A stretch of DNA of 64,000 bases, from the NCBI RefSeq assembly GCF_002080435.1, contig NZ_CP020539.1, forward strand, positions 186,001 through 250,000, given 5' to 3'. A program made the position numbers and the translations under genes. The notes beneath the pieces were generated by a model. It ran no database searches. It was not told the origin of the DNA and worked only from the letters and a program-made list of their open reading frames with translations. Shown one piece after another: positions 35,127-43,864 of the stretch (position 1 is its first letter; the number at the start of each line of letters is the position of its first letter). Source of the DNA: Sphingobium herbicidovorans (lineage in GTDB: Bacteria > Pseudomonadota > Alphaproteobacteria > Sphingomonadales > Sphingomonadaceae).

Positions 35127-36127
35127 CAATGATAGCCTTCGTCGCCGACCTTGCCCCTGAACACCCAATAGGCCCAGGCGGTGTAGGCAAGGATGACGGG
35201 CACCAGGATCGCCGCGCCGACCAGCATGAATATCTGGCTGCGATAGGGTGCGGCGGCTTCCCATATCGTGACGCGCGCTGGCACCACATAGGGCCATATC
35301 GAAATACCCAGTCCCAGCAGGCAGAGCATGAACAGCCCAAGCGCCCAGATAAAGGGCTGCACATCCTTCTGACGGGAAAGGCTGCGGTAGAACAGGGCCG
35401 TCACGATCAGGGTGGCCAGCGGAACCTGCGCCGTCGCAAGGATGCCGGGCCATGACAGCCAGCGGTCCTGATAGCTCGCCTCAAGCGTCAGCGTCGCCAG
35501 GCTGACGACGCCGATGACCAGCAGCAGAGCGATGCCCAGCCGCCCGGCATAGCCCGCCGCCTGCCGTTGCAGGTCGCCCTCGGTCTTCCAGTTGAGCCAG
35601 CATGCGCCGAGCAGCGCATAGCCGACCAACAGCCCCGCCCCGGTCAGCATGGAAAAGGGCGATAGCCATTCCCACCATCCCCCGGCATAGGCGCGGCCCT
35701 CTACACTGATGCCTTGCAGCAACGCGCCCAGCGTCACGCCCTGTGCGAAGGTGGCGACGGCCGAACCGCCCGTGAAGGCCCTGTCCCACCACAGCCGGTG
35801 CGCGGGGTCGCGCCAGCGGAACTCGAACGCGACGCCGCGCAGCACAAGCCCCAGCAGCATCGCGATGAGCGGCGCGTAAAGCGCGGGCAGGATGATGGCA
35901 TAGGCCAGCGGGAAAGCCGCCAGCAAACCGCCGCCGCCCAGCACCAGCCATGTCTCGTTACCGTCCCACACAGGGGCGATGCTGTTCATCGCGGTGTCGC
36001 GGTCCTTTCCTGCCCTGAACAGCGGGAACAGGATGCCTATGCCCAGGTCGAAACCGTCCATCACGACATAGGCGATGATCGCAAAGCCGATGATGGCTGC
36101 CCAGATGACCGTCAGGTCGACCATCAT
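35126..36127 (-). CDS. cioB: cytochrome bd-type (cyanide-insensitive) oxidase subunit II
   Basis: A 333-residue membrane protein of eight or nine helices with the CydB hallmarks YVVMDGFDLGIGILFPL (helix 1) and GNETWLVLGGGGLLAAFPLA. CioB is structural and pairs with CioA. The subunit overlaps cioA by four bases and is followed directly by the DUF2474 peptide. Bd oxidases of this branch resist cyanide and sulfide, which fits the sulfur genes upstream. Confidence 0.93.
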   Translation of the reverse strand: MMVDLTVIWAAIIGFAIIAYVVMDGFDLGIGILFPLFRAGKDRDTAMNSIAPVWDGNETWLVLGGGGLLAAFPLAYAIILPALYAPLIAMLLGLVLRGVAFEFRWRDPAHRLWWDRAFTGGSAVATFAQGVTLGALLQGISVEGRAYAGGWWEWLSPFSMLTGAGLLVGYALLGACWLNWKTEGDLQRQAAGYAGRLGIALLLVIGVVSLATLTLEASYQDRWLSWPGILATAQVPLATLIVTALFYRSLSRQKDVQPFIWALGLFMLCLLGLGISIWPYVVPARVTIWEAAAPYRSQIFMLVGAAILVPVILAYTAWAYWVFRGKVGDEGYH

Positions 36128-37524
36128 TCGCCTCCTTCCATGGCGGGTGCGGGGGTTATCCCGGCGGTGCGGATCGGGGCGTCGCTCAACGCGCGCTCAT
36201 GCGCTTCGGGCGGCTTTTTCATCAGGTGCAGCAGATACCATATGCCCATGCCGAAAACCGCGAAATAGACGAGCACGAACGCGATCAGCGAAGCGGCGAC
36301 GGCTGGCGCGTCCAAGGGCGAAGCGCTTTGCGCCGTGCGCAGCAGGCCATAGACCGTGAAGGGCTGGCGACCCACTTCTGTCACCGCCCAGCCTGCCAGC
36401 ACCGCGTTGAAACCCGATGGCCCCATGACCAGCGCGGCCCTGTGCAGCCATCGCCAATCGTAAAGCCGCCGTCGGGCGCGCGCGATCAGGCTCCACATGC
36501 CCAGCCCCACCATCGCGAAGCCCAGCCCGACCATGACGCGAAACGCCCAAAAGACGATCGGCACGGGCGGCTCGTCGGTGTCGGGGACAGTGTCCAGTCC
36601 TTTAAGCGGCGCGTTCAGGTCATGCTTCAGGATCAGCGATGACGCCTTGGGGATGGAAATGGCATAGTCGATACGCTTGTTCGCGCTGTCCGGGATGCCG
36701 GCCAGGATCAGCGGCGCGCCATCGGGGTGGCTGTCATAATGGCCTTCCATCGCCATCACCTTGACCGGCTGGTGCTCCAGCGTGTTGAGGCCGTGCAGGT
36801 CGCCCGCGACGACCTGAATCGGCGCGACGATCGCTGCCATCCACATCGCCATGGAAAACATGGTGCGCGCGCCGGGATTGGCGCGATCCTTGAGAAGATG
36901 CCAGGCGCCGACCGCGCCGACTGCGAAGGCGGTCGTAAGATAAGCCGCCAGTACGGTGTGGACCAGACGATAGGGAAAGCTGGGGTTGAAGATGATCGCC
37001 ATCCAGCTGGGGCCGGGCAGGAACTGGCCGTTCGCGCCGATCTCATAGCCAGTCGGCGTCTGCATCCAGCTGTTGACCGACAATATCCAGAATGCGGAAA
37101 TGAACGTGCCGATCGCCACCGCACAGGTCGCGGCGAAATGCAGCTTGCGCCCCACCTTGTTGATCCCGAACAGCATCACGCCCAGAAAGCCCGCCTCCAG
37201 GAAAAAGGCGGTCAGCACCTCATAAGCCATCAGCGGGCCGATGACCGGGCCAGCCTTGTCGGAAAAGACCGACCAGTTGGTGCCGAACTGGTAGGACATG
37301 ACGATGCCGGACACGACGCCCATGGCGAACACGACCGCGAAGATCTTCAGCCAGTAGCGGTACAGATTGGCGTACACGCCCTTGCCCGTCGCGAGCCACA
37401 GCCCCTCCAGCACCATCAGGTAGCTGGCGAGCCCGATCGAAAAGGCCGGGAACAGGAAATGAAAGCTGACCGTAAAGGCGAATTGCGCGCGGGCGAGTAT
37501 GATGGCGTCCACAGCATCGAACAT
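36124..37524 (-). CDS. cioA: cytochrome bd-type (cyanide-insensitive) oxidase subunit I
   Basis: A 466-residue quinol oxidase subunit carrying the haems. Conserved elements: ARAQFAFTVSFHFLFPAFSI (His ligand in helix 1), FGTNWSVFSDKAGPVIGPLM, AYEVLTAFFLEAGFLGVMLF, and GWAVTEVGRQPFTVYG in the C-terminal part. The Q-loop between helices 6 and 7 is short, as in the CIO branch rather than the long-loop E. coli CydA. It reduces oxygen to water without proton pumping. The 48-base gap to the TauE gene suggests a shared transcript. Confidence 0.93.
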   Translation of the reverse strand: MFDAVDAIILARAQFAFTVSFHFLFPAFSIGLASYLMVLEGLWLATGKGVYANLYRYWLKIFAVVFAMGVVSGIVMSYQFGTNWSVFSDKAGPVIGPLMAYEVLTAFFLEAGFLGVMLFGINKVGRKLHFAATCAVAIGTFISAFWILSVNSWMQTPTGYEIGANGQFLPGPSWMAIIFNPSFPYRLVHTVLAAYLTTAFAVGAVGAWHLLKDRANPGARTMFSMAMWMAAIVAPIQVVAGDLHGLNTLEHQPVKVMAMEGHYDSHPDGAPLILAGIPDSANKRIDYAISIPKASSLILKHDLNAPLKGLDTVPDTDEPPVPIVFWAFRVMVGLGFAMVGLGMWSLIARARRRLYDWRWLHRAALVMGPSGFNAVLAGWAVTEVGRQPFTVYGLLRTAQSASPLDAPAVAASLIAFVLVYFAVFGMGIWYLLHLMKKPPEAHERALSDAPIRTAGITPAPAMEGGE

Positions 37525-37572
37525 GGCATGTCCTTTTGACCGGGGCAGAAGGCTAGGGGTAGCGGCTATCGA

Positions 37573-38367
37573 TCAGCTTGTCATGCCCGGCAGCAGGGCG
37601 GCCGCGCTTTGCCAGAGCATGTAGAAGGCGACGATGAAGATGAGTCCTGCAAAGACGATGCTGAGACGGCCGGTCTTTTCGCCCAGCCGCTCGGCGGCGC
37701 TCGTCCCGGCGAAGCTGCCTGCAACGCCGCCCGCGATGAAAACGAACGCCAGCAGCCAGTCGACAAGGCCGGAAAAGGCGTAGCTGGCCGCAGTCGTAAG
37801 ACCGAATGCCGTGACGGCGACCAGCGATGTGCCAACCGCCATCAACATCGGCATGCCGGTCGAAGCAACCAGTCCGGGCACGATCAGGAATCCTCCGCCA
37901 ATGCCGAAAAATCCCGAAAACGCACCAGAGCCAAGACCATAGGCGACGACCTTGGGCGCCTTTTCCCTGTTGCACTCGACGCCGGGGTCGCCGGGATTGC
38001 CTCGCCCCTTCAGCATCAACGCGCCGACCACCAGCATCACCAGTGCAAAGAGGAACAGCAGCTTGTCGCCATCCACCATCTTGCCGAAGGTCGATCCGGC
38101 GATTGCCCCCACGATCCCCGCCGCGGCGTACATGCCACCGCAGCGCCATTTCACATGATGGGCGCGGGCGTGGCTGGCCAGGCCCGTCGCGGCATTGGCG
38201 GCGACCGCCAGCGCGCTCGTGCCGATGGCGACATGGGCGCTCGGCACGCCGACCAGATACACCATCAACGGCACGGCGAGGATTGATCCGCCCCCGCCCA
38301 CCAGACCCAGGACAAAACCGACCAGGCCGCCCGACAGCGCGCCCAGCGCATAGTGAAGGCTATCCAT
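37573..38367 (-). CDS. TauE/SafE family sulfite or organosulfur exporter
   Basis: A 264-residue membrane permease with eight helices and the family repeats GGLVGFVLGLVGGGGSILAV and GAFSGFFGIGGGFLIVPGLV. TauE/SafE proteins move sulfite, thiosulfate or sulfur-containing anions out of, or sometimes into, the cell. The context behind a persulfide-type metallo-hydrolase argues for export of the sulfite or thiosulfate produced. Its start overlaps the stop of a 41-codon coupled ORF. Confidence 0.88.
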   Translation of the reverse strand: MDSLHYALGALSGGLVGFVLGLVGGGGSILAVPLMVYLVGVPSAHVAIGTSALAVAANAATGLASHARAHHVKWRCGGMYAAAGIVGAIAGSTFGKMVDGDKLLFLFALVMLVVGALMLKGRGNPGDPGVECNREKAPKVVAYGLGSGAFSGFFGIGGGFLIVPGLVASTGMPMLMAVGTSLVAVTAFGLTTAASYAFSGLVDWLLAFVFIAGGVAGSFAGTSAAERLGEKTGRLSIVFAGLIFIVAFYMLWQSAAALLPGMTS

Positions 38368-38485
38368 GACGAATGCCCTGCGCAGATCGGCTTGCCGTCC
38401 ATCGCGGGCCTTGCGTCATGGGGCACAGGCCGCCAATGCCGAACAGGCCCTCGACCGGCTGGGCATGGGGAAAGGCTGCGCTCAT
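38360..38485 (-). CDS. 41-residue ORF coupled to the metallo-hydrolase and TauE genes
   Basis: The ATG at 38485 overlaps the upstream stop (ATGA), and the TAG at 38360-38362 lies just inside the TauE start. The peptide MSAAFPHAQPVEGLFGIGGL continues CPMTQGPRWTASRS to the end. The coupling on both sides suggests translation through this frame, whether or not the peptide has a job. It might be a truncated DUF2892-like or rhodanese-tail gene. No domain can be assigned; a non-functional coupling ORF is possible. Confidence 0.4.
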   Translation of the reverse strand: MSAAFPHAQPVEGLFGIGGLCPMTQGPRWTASRSAQGIRHG

Positions 38486-39399
38486 AGCTGGTTCACCGGG
38501 ATTTTTAGGTAGGTGACGCCATTATCCTCTGCGGGCGGCAGATGCCCCGCGCGCATGTTCACCTGAACCGAGGGCAGGATAAGGCGCGGCATGTCCAGCG
38601 TGCGGTCGCGCGCTTCGCGCATCGCCACGAATTCATCCTCGCTTACGCCGTCATGGGCATGGACATTGGCGCGGCGCTGTTCGGCGACCGTCGTTTCCCA
38701 GACATAATGGTCGCGCCCTTCCGGCAGATAGTCGTGACACATGAAGAGGCGCGTTTCCGGCGGCAATTCCAGCAGGCGGCGCAGCGAACGGAACAGCGTG
38801 CGCGCGTCCCCGCCGGGGAAGTCCGCCCGCGCCGTGCCATAATCCGGCATGAACATGGTATCGCCGACGAACACCGCATCGCCGATGACATAGGCGACGC
38901 AGGCGGGCGTGTGGCCCGGCACATGCAGCACCGTCACGGCCACATTGCCGATGTTGAAGCTGTCGCCATCCTTCCATAGCTGGTCGAAGTCCGATCCGTC
39001 GCGCCGGAAACCGGGTTCGGCGTTGAACAGCTTGCCGAACGTCTGCTGCACTTCGCAAATATGCGCGCCAATGGCGATCTTTCCGCCCAGCTTCTTCTGG
39101 AGATAGGGCGCAGCCGACAGATGGTCGGCATGGGCATGCGTTTCCAGAAGCCAATCGACCGTCAGCCCCTGATCCATGACATAGGCGATGACAGGGTCGG
39201 CCGCATCGAAAGACGTGCCGCCGGACGCGGGGTCATAGGCTAGGACGCTGTCTATCACGGCCGCGCGGCGCGTTTCGGCGTCATGGACCACATAAGTCAC
39301 AGTGAATGTGGTCTCATCGAAAAAGGACTGGATCACCGGGACGCCTTTTCGTGCGGCGACCACCTGGCCGGCGGCCTTGGCGAGTGCTTCATCGGACAT
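38482..39399 (-). CDS. ETHE1/Blh-type metallo-beta-lactamase-fold sulfur dioxygenase candidate
   Basis: About 305 residues from the ATG at 39399, with GGAG six bases upstream; the ATG at 39411 is the other option. Metal-binding motifs: ETHAHADHL (about 68-76), HVPGHTPACVAYV, VFVGDTMFMPDYGTARADFP and MCHDYLPEG. The mononuclear iron ligands expected for persulfide dioxygenase (ETHE1) are in place, and the overall pattern matches Blh of the bigR operon in Agrobacterium and Xylella. It would oxidise glutathione persulfide to sulfite and protect against H2S. It leads the operon with TauE and bd oxidase genes. Confidence 0.85.
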   Translation of the reverse strand: MSDEALAKAAGQVVAARKGVPVIQSFFDETTFTVTYVVHDAETRRAAVIDSVLAYDPASGGTSFDAADPVIAYVMDQGLTVDWLLETHAHADHLSAAPYLQKKLGGKIAIGAHICEVQQTFGKLFNAEPGFRRDGSDFDQLWKDGDSFNIGNVAVTVLHVPGHTPACVAYVIGDAVFVGDTMFMPDYGTARADFPGGDARTLFRSLRRLLELPPETRLFMCHDYLPEGRDHYVWETTVAEQRRANVHAHDGVSEDEFVAMREARDRTLDMPRLILPSVQVNMRAGHLPPAEDNGVTYLKIPVNQL

Positions 39400-39422
39400 G
39401 TGCGTCTCCATGATTTAACATT

Positions 39423-39461
39423 TACACTAATTATGTATTATATTATCTTGAAATCGTCAAG
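39423..39461. promoter_or_regulatory. AT-rich divergent regulatory region with inverted repeats
   Basis: The spacer between the metallo-hydrolase and peroxiredoxin genes is unusually AT-rich for this DNA. It contains the near-palindrome TACACTAATTATGTA (39423-39437) and CTTGA-AATCG-TCAAG (39447-39461). These are candidate operators for the ArsR-family regulator encoded just downstream. Confidence 0.4.
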
Positions 39462-39500
39462 GGCTTGCTCTCCGCCATGGTCCCTTGCAGTGAGGCCGAC

Positions 39501-40127
39501 ATGAGTGACGACGACACGACTTGCGAAACCGGAATGCTGCGGATCGGCGACATTGCTCCCGATTTTCGCGCACGTTCGACACAGGGCGACTTTCAGCTTT
39601 CCGCCTTGCGCGGGCAGTGGGTGATCTTCTTTTCCCATCCTGCCGATTTTACGCCCGTATGCAGTACGGAATTCTCCGCATTGGCGCGTCGGCAGGCGGA
39701 GTTCGACGCGCTTGGCTGCACGCTGGTCGGACTGTCGGTCGATAGCCTGTACGCCCACCTTGCCTGGGTTCGGGCGCTGAAAGACCTTTTCGACGTCGAA
39801 ATCGGCTTTCCGATCATTGAGGATCCCAGCATGGCGGTGGGCCGCGCCTATGGCATGATCGGCGACGACGCCCCGGACAGCATGACCATGCGATCGACCT
39901 TTTTCATCGATCCGCTGGGCGTCATTCGCGCGACGACCTGCTACCCCCATAATGTGGGGCGCTCGGTCGATGAGATGCTGCGGCTGGTGCGCGCCTTGCA
40001 GACGGTCGATGCGGCAGACAGGTTGACGCCGGAAGGATGGGTCGAGGGACAGCCGCTGCTTCTGCCGGCCGCAGACCGGGCCGACGCGGCGGCTGACTGG
40101 TTCTGCCGGTTCGAGCCAAAGCCGTGA
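39501..40127 (+). CDS. peroxiredoxin (Prx6/1-Cys-like AhpC family)
   Basis: About 208 residues from the ATG at 39501 (GAGG seven bases upstream; the earlier start at 39465 lacks a site). The peroxidatic Cys is in HPADFTPVCSTEFSAL near residue 46. The longer C-terminal domain (SVDEMLRLVRALQTVDAADR, TPEGWVEGQ) fits the Prx6 class. It reduces H2O2 and organic peroxides. It overlaps the ArsR-family gene by a GTGA junction and is divergent from the sulfur operon, suggesting a joint response to oxidative and sulfur stress. Confidence 0.88.
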   Translation: MSDDDTTCETGMLRIGDIAPDFRARSTQGDFQLSALRGQWVIFFSHPADFTPVCSTEFSALARRQAEFDALGCTLVGLSVDSLYAHLAWVRALKDLFDVEIGFPIIEDPSMAVGRAYGMIGDDAPDSMTMRSTFFIDPLGVIRATTCYPHNVGRSVDEMLRLVRALQTVDAADRLTPEGWVEGQPLLLPAADRADAAADWFCRFEPKP

Positions 40128-40513
40128 AGGGCCTGTACGAAGATCGCGACGCCGCGACCGCTGCTGCTGAAAAGATCAGGGCCTTCGCGCAGGCGCAGCG
40201 CCTGATGATCCTGTCCTGCCTGCTTCAGGGCGAACGAAATGTGGGGGAGATCGCCGAAATAACCGGCATCGGCCAGCCCGCGCTCAGCCAGCAACTGGGC
40301 GAATTGCGCCGGGCCGAACTGGTCCAGACCCGCAAGGAAGCCAAGCAGGTCTGGTACATGCTCGCCAGCGAAAGCGTCGCCCTGTGCATGCGGAATATCG
40401 AAGCGATGTTCGCCGGGATCGGATCTGCGCAGCCGGTCGTTACACAAAGCGCGCGCGATGCTCCGCCAGTCACGGCAGGGGTCGCATCCTTCGCCCAGAT
40501 CATCGGGCGTTGA
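40124..40513 (+). CDS. ArsR-family regulator, BigR/YgaV-like
   Basis: A 129-residue winged-helix repressor-type protein: AQAQRLMILSCLLQGERNV (helix with Cys32), VGEIAEITGIGQPALSQQLG and ELRRAELVQTRKEAKQVWY (recognition helix and wing). BigR, SqrR and YgaV sense persulfides through two Cys residues. Here Cys32 fits the first, but the second, Cys88 in SVALCMRNIEAMF, is about nine residues earlier than usual. It probably controls the divergent sulfur/bd operon and its own peroxiredoxin operon. Starts at a GTG overlapping the peroxiredoxin stop. Confidence 0.85.
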   Translation: MKGLYEDRDAATAAAEKIRAFAQAQRLMILSCLLQGERNVGEIAEITGIGQPALSQQLGELRRAELVQTRKEAKQVWYMLASESVALCMRNIEAMFAGIGSAQPVVTQSARDAPPVTAGVASFAQIIGR

Positions 40514-40547
40514 GCTAAGGGCCGGGGAGGTTATCGTCGTCATCGCC

Positions 40548-42125
40548 ATGCTGAAAGCAAGCGCCTTCGCGCCATCGGAAAGGCGCGGTCGGCGTCTGTT
40601 GCTGCCGCTTCTTTTCCTTTTCGCGATGCTCACCGCCACCGGGGCCAGCGCGCGGGATTATCATGTGGACGCGGTCAACGGGGACGACCGGAACGACGCG
40701 TCCTCGCCAGCAACCGCCTGGCAATCGCTCGCCCGGATCGGGAAAGCCCATCTCAGGCCGGGTGACCGGGTGCTGCTGGCCGCCGGATCGGTCTGGCGAG
40801 AGCCGCTCGTCATCTCCCGATCGGGAAGGCGAAACGCACCGATCATCGTCGGGACCACGGGAACTGGCGCGCGCCCACGGATCGATGCGGGCGGCGTTTC
40901 GGAATATGGGGTGGCGATCCTGAACGCTGAATATGTCGAGGTCGGCGGGCTGGAAGTCACCAACGACGCCGCGCCGCCCGCACCCCGCTACGGCGTGCTG
41001 GTATCGCAGCAGGACGCAGGGGTCGCGCGCAACATCGCCGTGCGGGACATGTATATCCATGACGTGCGCGGCTCGAACGAGCGGAAGGACAATGGCGGCA
41101 TCGTTTTCCGGGCGCTGGGCGGCAAGCGGGCGACGCGCTTTCACAATCTGACGATCGAACGCAATATCATCTGGCGTGTGGACCGGTCGGGGATCGCTGG
41201 CATCAGCGATCAGGTCACGCTGGATCGCTGGTTTCCGAGCGAAAAGGTGGTTATCCGCGACAATTATCTTGAAGACATTGGCGGCGACGGCATCGTGCCA
41301 CGGGGCACGGACGGCGCGCTGGTCGAACATAATGTGGTCCGCTATGCGGCTGGCCGCGCGCCCGGCTATAATGTCGCCATCTGGCAATGGAGCACCGACA
41401 ACACGCTGATCCAGCTGAACGAGGCGGCCTTTACCCAGGGCAGATGGGACGGGCAGGGATTTGATTCCGATTTCAACTCGCGCGGCACGATCATCGCCCA
41501 TAATTTCAGCCATGATAATGAAGGCGGTTTCGTCCTGATCTGCTCGCCCGGACGGACGGGGCCGGACAATATCGGCAATCATGGCAGCCTCGTGCGCGCG
41601 AATGTCAGCCGCCATGACGGCGCGCGGGTCATCCAGCTGTCCGGCGGCATCGGCCATGCGCGGATAGAAGGCAACGTCATCCATGTCGGCAGTCACCAGG
41701 ACATCACCATGGTCGCCGCGACCCAGTGGCAGGGCTGGCCAAGCGAGGTCAGCTTCACCAACAATCTTTTCGCGGTCGCCGGCGCCGTGCGCTATGGGCA
41801 TGAAACAGGCCGCGATGGGCCGGATTATATCGTCGCGCCCGGCTTTCCCCATTCGCCCGCGATCCGGTTCGACGGCAACCGTTTCCTTGGCCGCCATGTC
41901 GATGCGCCTGACGATCCGCGCGGCATCTGGCAGGCGGACTATCAGGCGGCCGAGGCGGACTGGTCGGTCCCCACATTCGATCCCGCCAATCCCGAAGGGT
42001 TCGACGCGTTTCTCGTCAGCCATCGCACCTGGATGATGACCATGCTTGCAAGGGAGCTTGGCCAGCCCGTCACGCTTCTCACACCCCGCCGCACCACCTG
42101 GGTCGAAGCTCGGCGCAAGCCATGA
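40548..42125 (+). CDS. secreted right-handed beta-helix protein
   Basis: About 525 residues from the ATG at 40548. A signal peptide (RRLLLPLLFLFAMLTATGASA) leads into DYHVDAVNGDDRNDASSPATAW, typical of parallel beta-helix (Pbh1) polysaccharide-associated proteins, then many short repeats (NLTIERNIIWRVDRSGIAGI, VVIRDNYLEDIGGDGIV). Such proteins include lyases and polysaccharide-binding proteins; no catalytic residues can be named. It starts 34 bases after the ArsR-family stop, but its role near the sulfur genes is unclear. Confidence 0.75.
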   Translation: MLKASAFAPSERRGRRLLLPLLFLFAMLTATGASARDYHVDAVNGDDRNDASSPATAWQSLARIGKAHLRPGDRVLLAAGSVWREPLVISRSGRRNAPIIVGTTGTGARPRIDAGGVSEYGVAILNAEYVEVGGLEVTNDAAPPAPRYGVLVSQQDAGVARNIAVRDMYIHDVRGSNERKDNGGIVFRALGGKRATRFHNLTIERNIIWRVDRSGIAGISDQVTLDRWFPSEKVVIRDNYLEDIGGDGIVPRGTDGALVEHNVVRYAAGRAPGYNVAIWQWSTDNTLIQLNEAAFTQGRWDGQGFDSDFNSRGTIIAHNFSHDNEGGFVLICSPGRTGPDNIGNHGSLVRANVSRHDGARVIQLSGGIGHARIEGNVIHVGSHQDITMVAATQWQGWPSEVSFTNNLFAVAGAVRYGHETGRDGPDYIVAPGFPHSPAIRFDGNRFLGRHVDAPDDPRGIWQADYQAAEADWSVPTFDPANPEGFDAFLVSHRTWMMTMLARELGQPVTLLTPRRTTWVEARRKP

Positions 42126-42202
42126 TCGCCAATGGCCGGGCAGGACCAGACGCCTCTTGCCACCGGCCATTTTCATGCGTTAAGGCACGCGCATTCGCAA
42201 GG

Positions 42203-42290
42203 ACCCGGTGAAAATCCGGGTGGCTATTCCGGCCGCCGATCCGCCGGACAACATCACACATGACCTGCAATGATCCGCGCTTCAAAGCGC
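42203..42290 (+). ncRNA. structured leader of the SulP gene (candidate cis-regulatory RNA)
   Basis: The 192-base leader holds three clear hairpins: ACCCGG/CCGGGT (42203-42221), CCGGC/GCCGG (42229-42247) and GCGCTT/AAGCGC (42277-42290), the last followed by a T-rich stretch just before the ATG. Alphaproteobacteria carry a described sul1 RNA motif upstream of sulfate-transporter genes, and this could be a member. I have not matched it to the published consensus, so the identity is open. Confidence 0.35.
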
Positions 42291-42317
42291 CATGTGCCTT
42301 GATGTGGAAATTTTTGA

Positions 42318-43814
42318 ATGACTGGCAATTCTACCCCCTATCGTCGGCAATGGTTCACCGATGGCGCATCCATGCGCAAGGAACTGCTGGCGGGCATCGT
42401 CGTTGCGCTCGCTCTTATTCCCGAAGCCATCGGCTTTTCGATCATCGCGGGGGTCGATCCGCGCGTGGGCCTCTATGCCTCGGTGGCCATCGCCATGGTG
42501 ATAGCGTTCATCGGCGGCCGTCCCGGCATGATCTCCGCCGCGACGGCGGCCGTTGCGGTGCTGGTGACGCCGCTGGTGCGCGAACATGGCGTCGAATATC
42601 TTTTCGCCGCGACCATATTGATGGGCGTGATTCAGGCGGTGGCGGGTCTGCTGCGGCTGGACCTGCTGATGCAGTTCGTGTCGCGCTCGGTCATTACCGG
42701 CTTCGTCAACGCGCTGGCGATCCTGATTTTCCTGGCGCAGCTGCCGCAACTGACCAATGTGGGGTGGCAAACCTACACGATGGTCGCGGGCGGCCTTGCC
42801 ATCATCTATCTGTTCCCTCGCCTTACGAAGGCCGTGCCATCGCCGCTCGTCGCGATCCTGCTGCTGACGTTCATCAGCATCGGGATGGGCCTGCCGGTGA
42901 ACACGGTCGGCGACATGGGGAAACTGCCTGAAGGATTGCCCGCATTCGCATTCCCGCAGGTGCCGCTGACGCTGGACACGCTGCGCATCATCCTGCCCTA
43001 TTCGGTGACGATGGCGGCGGTCGGGCTGCTGGAATCGCTGCTGACGGCGCAGATCGTGGACGACATGACCGACACGGACAGCGACAAGCGGCGCGAATGC
43101 CTGGGGCAGGGCGGGGCGAACGTCGTTTCGGCCTTTCTGGGCGGCATGGGCGGCTGCGCGATGATCGGCCAGTCGGTCATCAACGTGACATCGGGCGGTC
43201 GCGGTCGGCTATCGACATTCGTGGCGGGCGCTTTCCTGCTGTTCCTGCTCGCCGTGTTGGGACCGTGGGTGGGACAGGTGCCGATGCCCGCGCTGGTGGC
43301 CGTCATGATCATGGTGTCGATCGGCACATTCAGCTGGAATTCGATTCCCAATCTGCGCCGCCATCCGCCGACATCCTCAGTGGTGATGCTGGTGACCGTG
43401 GCGGTCGTGGTGGCGACGCGCGACCTGTCGCTGGGCGTGCTGGCGGGCGTGCTGCTTTCGGGCATATTCTTCGCTGGCAAGGTGCAGCGTATGTTCGCCG
43501 TGGAACTTAGCCTGTCCGAAGATGGCGCTCATGCGACCTATCGGGTGACGGGGCAGATTTTCTTTGCCTCGGTCGATCGGTTCACCCGCGCTTTTCAAGG
43601 CCAACAGCGCGCCCCCCATGTCACGATCGACGTGTCGGCGGCGCACTTCTGGGACATTTCCGCCGTCGCCGCGCTGGACAAGATCGTCGCGCGGCTGCGG
43701 CGCGAAGGGCAGATGGTGAATGTCATCGGCTATAACAGGGCCAGCGCCGACATCGTCGATCGCTTCGCGCTGCATGACAAGACGGGCGTGGAAATGGGCA
43801 CGGTGCCGCACTGA
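42318..43814 (+). CDS. SulP family anion transporter with STAS domain
   Basis: A 498-residue transporter. About 12 helices start with [20 protein letters not shown] and include [17 protein letters not shown] and [20 protein letters not shown], the SulP signature. The C-terminal STAS domain (about 395-495) ends with [17 protein letters not shown]. Members import sulfate or bicarbonate; sulfate fits the sulfur genes nearby and the possible sul1-type leader, but bicarbonate cannot be excluded. Confidence 0.88.
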   Translation: MTGNSTPYRRQWFTDGASMRKELLAGIVVALALIPEAIGFSIIAGVDPRVGLYASVAIAMVIAFIGGRPGMISAATAAVAVLVTPLVREHGVEYLFAATILMGVIQAVAGLLRLDLLMQFVSRSVITGFVNALAILIFLAQLPQLTNVGWQTYTMVAGGLAIIYLFPRLTKAVPSPLVAILLLTFISIGMGLPVNTVGDMGKLPEGLPAFAFPQVPLTLDTLRIILPYSVTMAAVGLLESLLTAQIVDDMTDTDSDKRRECLGQGGANVVSAFLGGMGGCAMIGQSVINVTSGGRGRLSTFVAGAFLLFLLAVLGPWVGQVPMPALVAVMIMVSIGTFSWNSIPNLRRHPPTSSVVMLVTVAVVVATRDLSLGVLAGVLLSGIFFAGKVQRMFAVELSLSEDGAHATYRVTGQIFFASVDRFTRAFQGQQRAPHVTIDVSAAHFWDISAVAALDKIVARLRREGQMVNVIGYNRASADIVDRFALHDKTGVEMGTVPH

Positions 43815-43864
43815 CGGTCTGGCGCTTCCCGGTTCCACAAGGGCTGGACGCGTTGACGGTGCGA

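Noticed and set aside
37525..37572. FNR/Anr box for the bd oxidase
   Set aside because: No TTGAT-N4-ATCAA-like sequence is present in this gap or before the Usp genes.
42203..42247. Cobalamin riboswitch before the SulP gene
   Set aside because: The GGTG-containing hairpin recalls part of the B12 element but the conserved B12 box and the long peripheral arms are missing, and a sulfate transporter is not a usual target.
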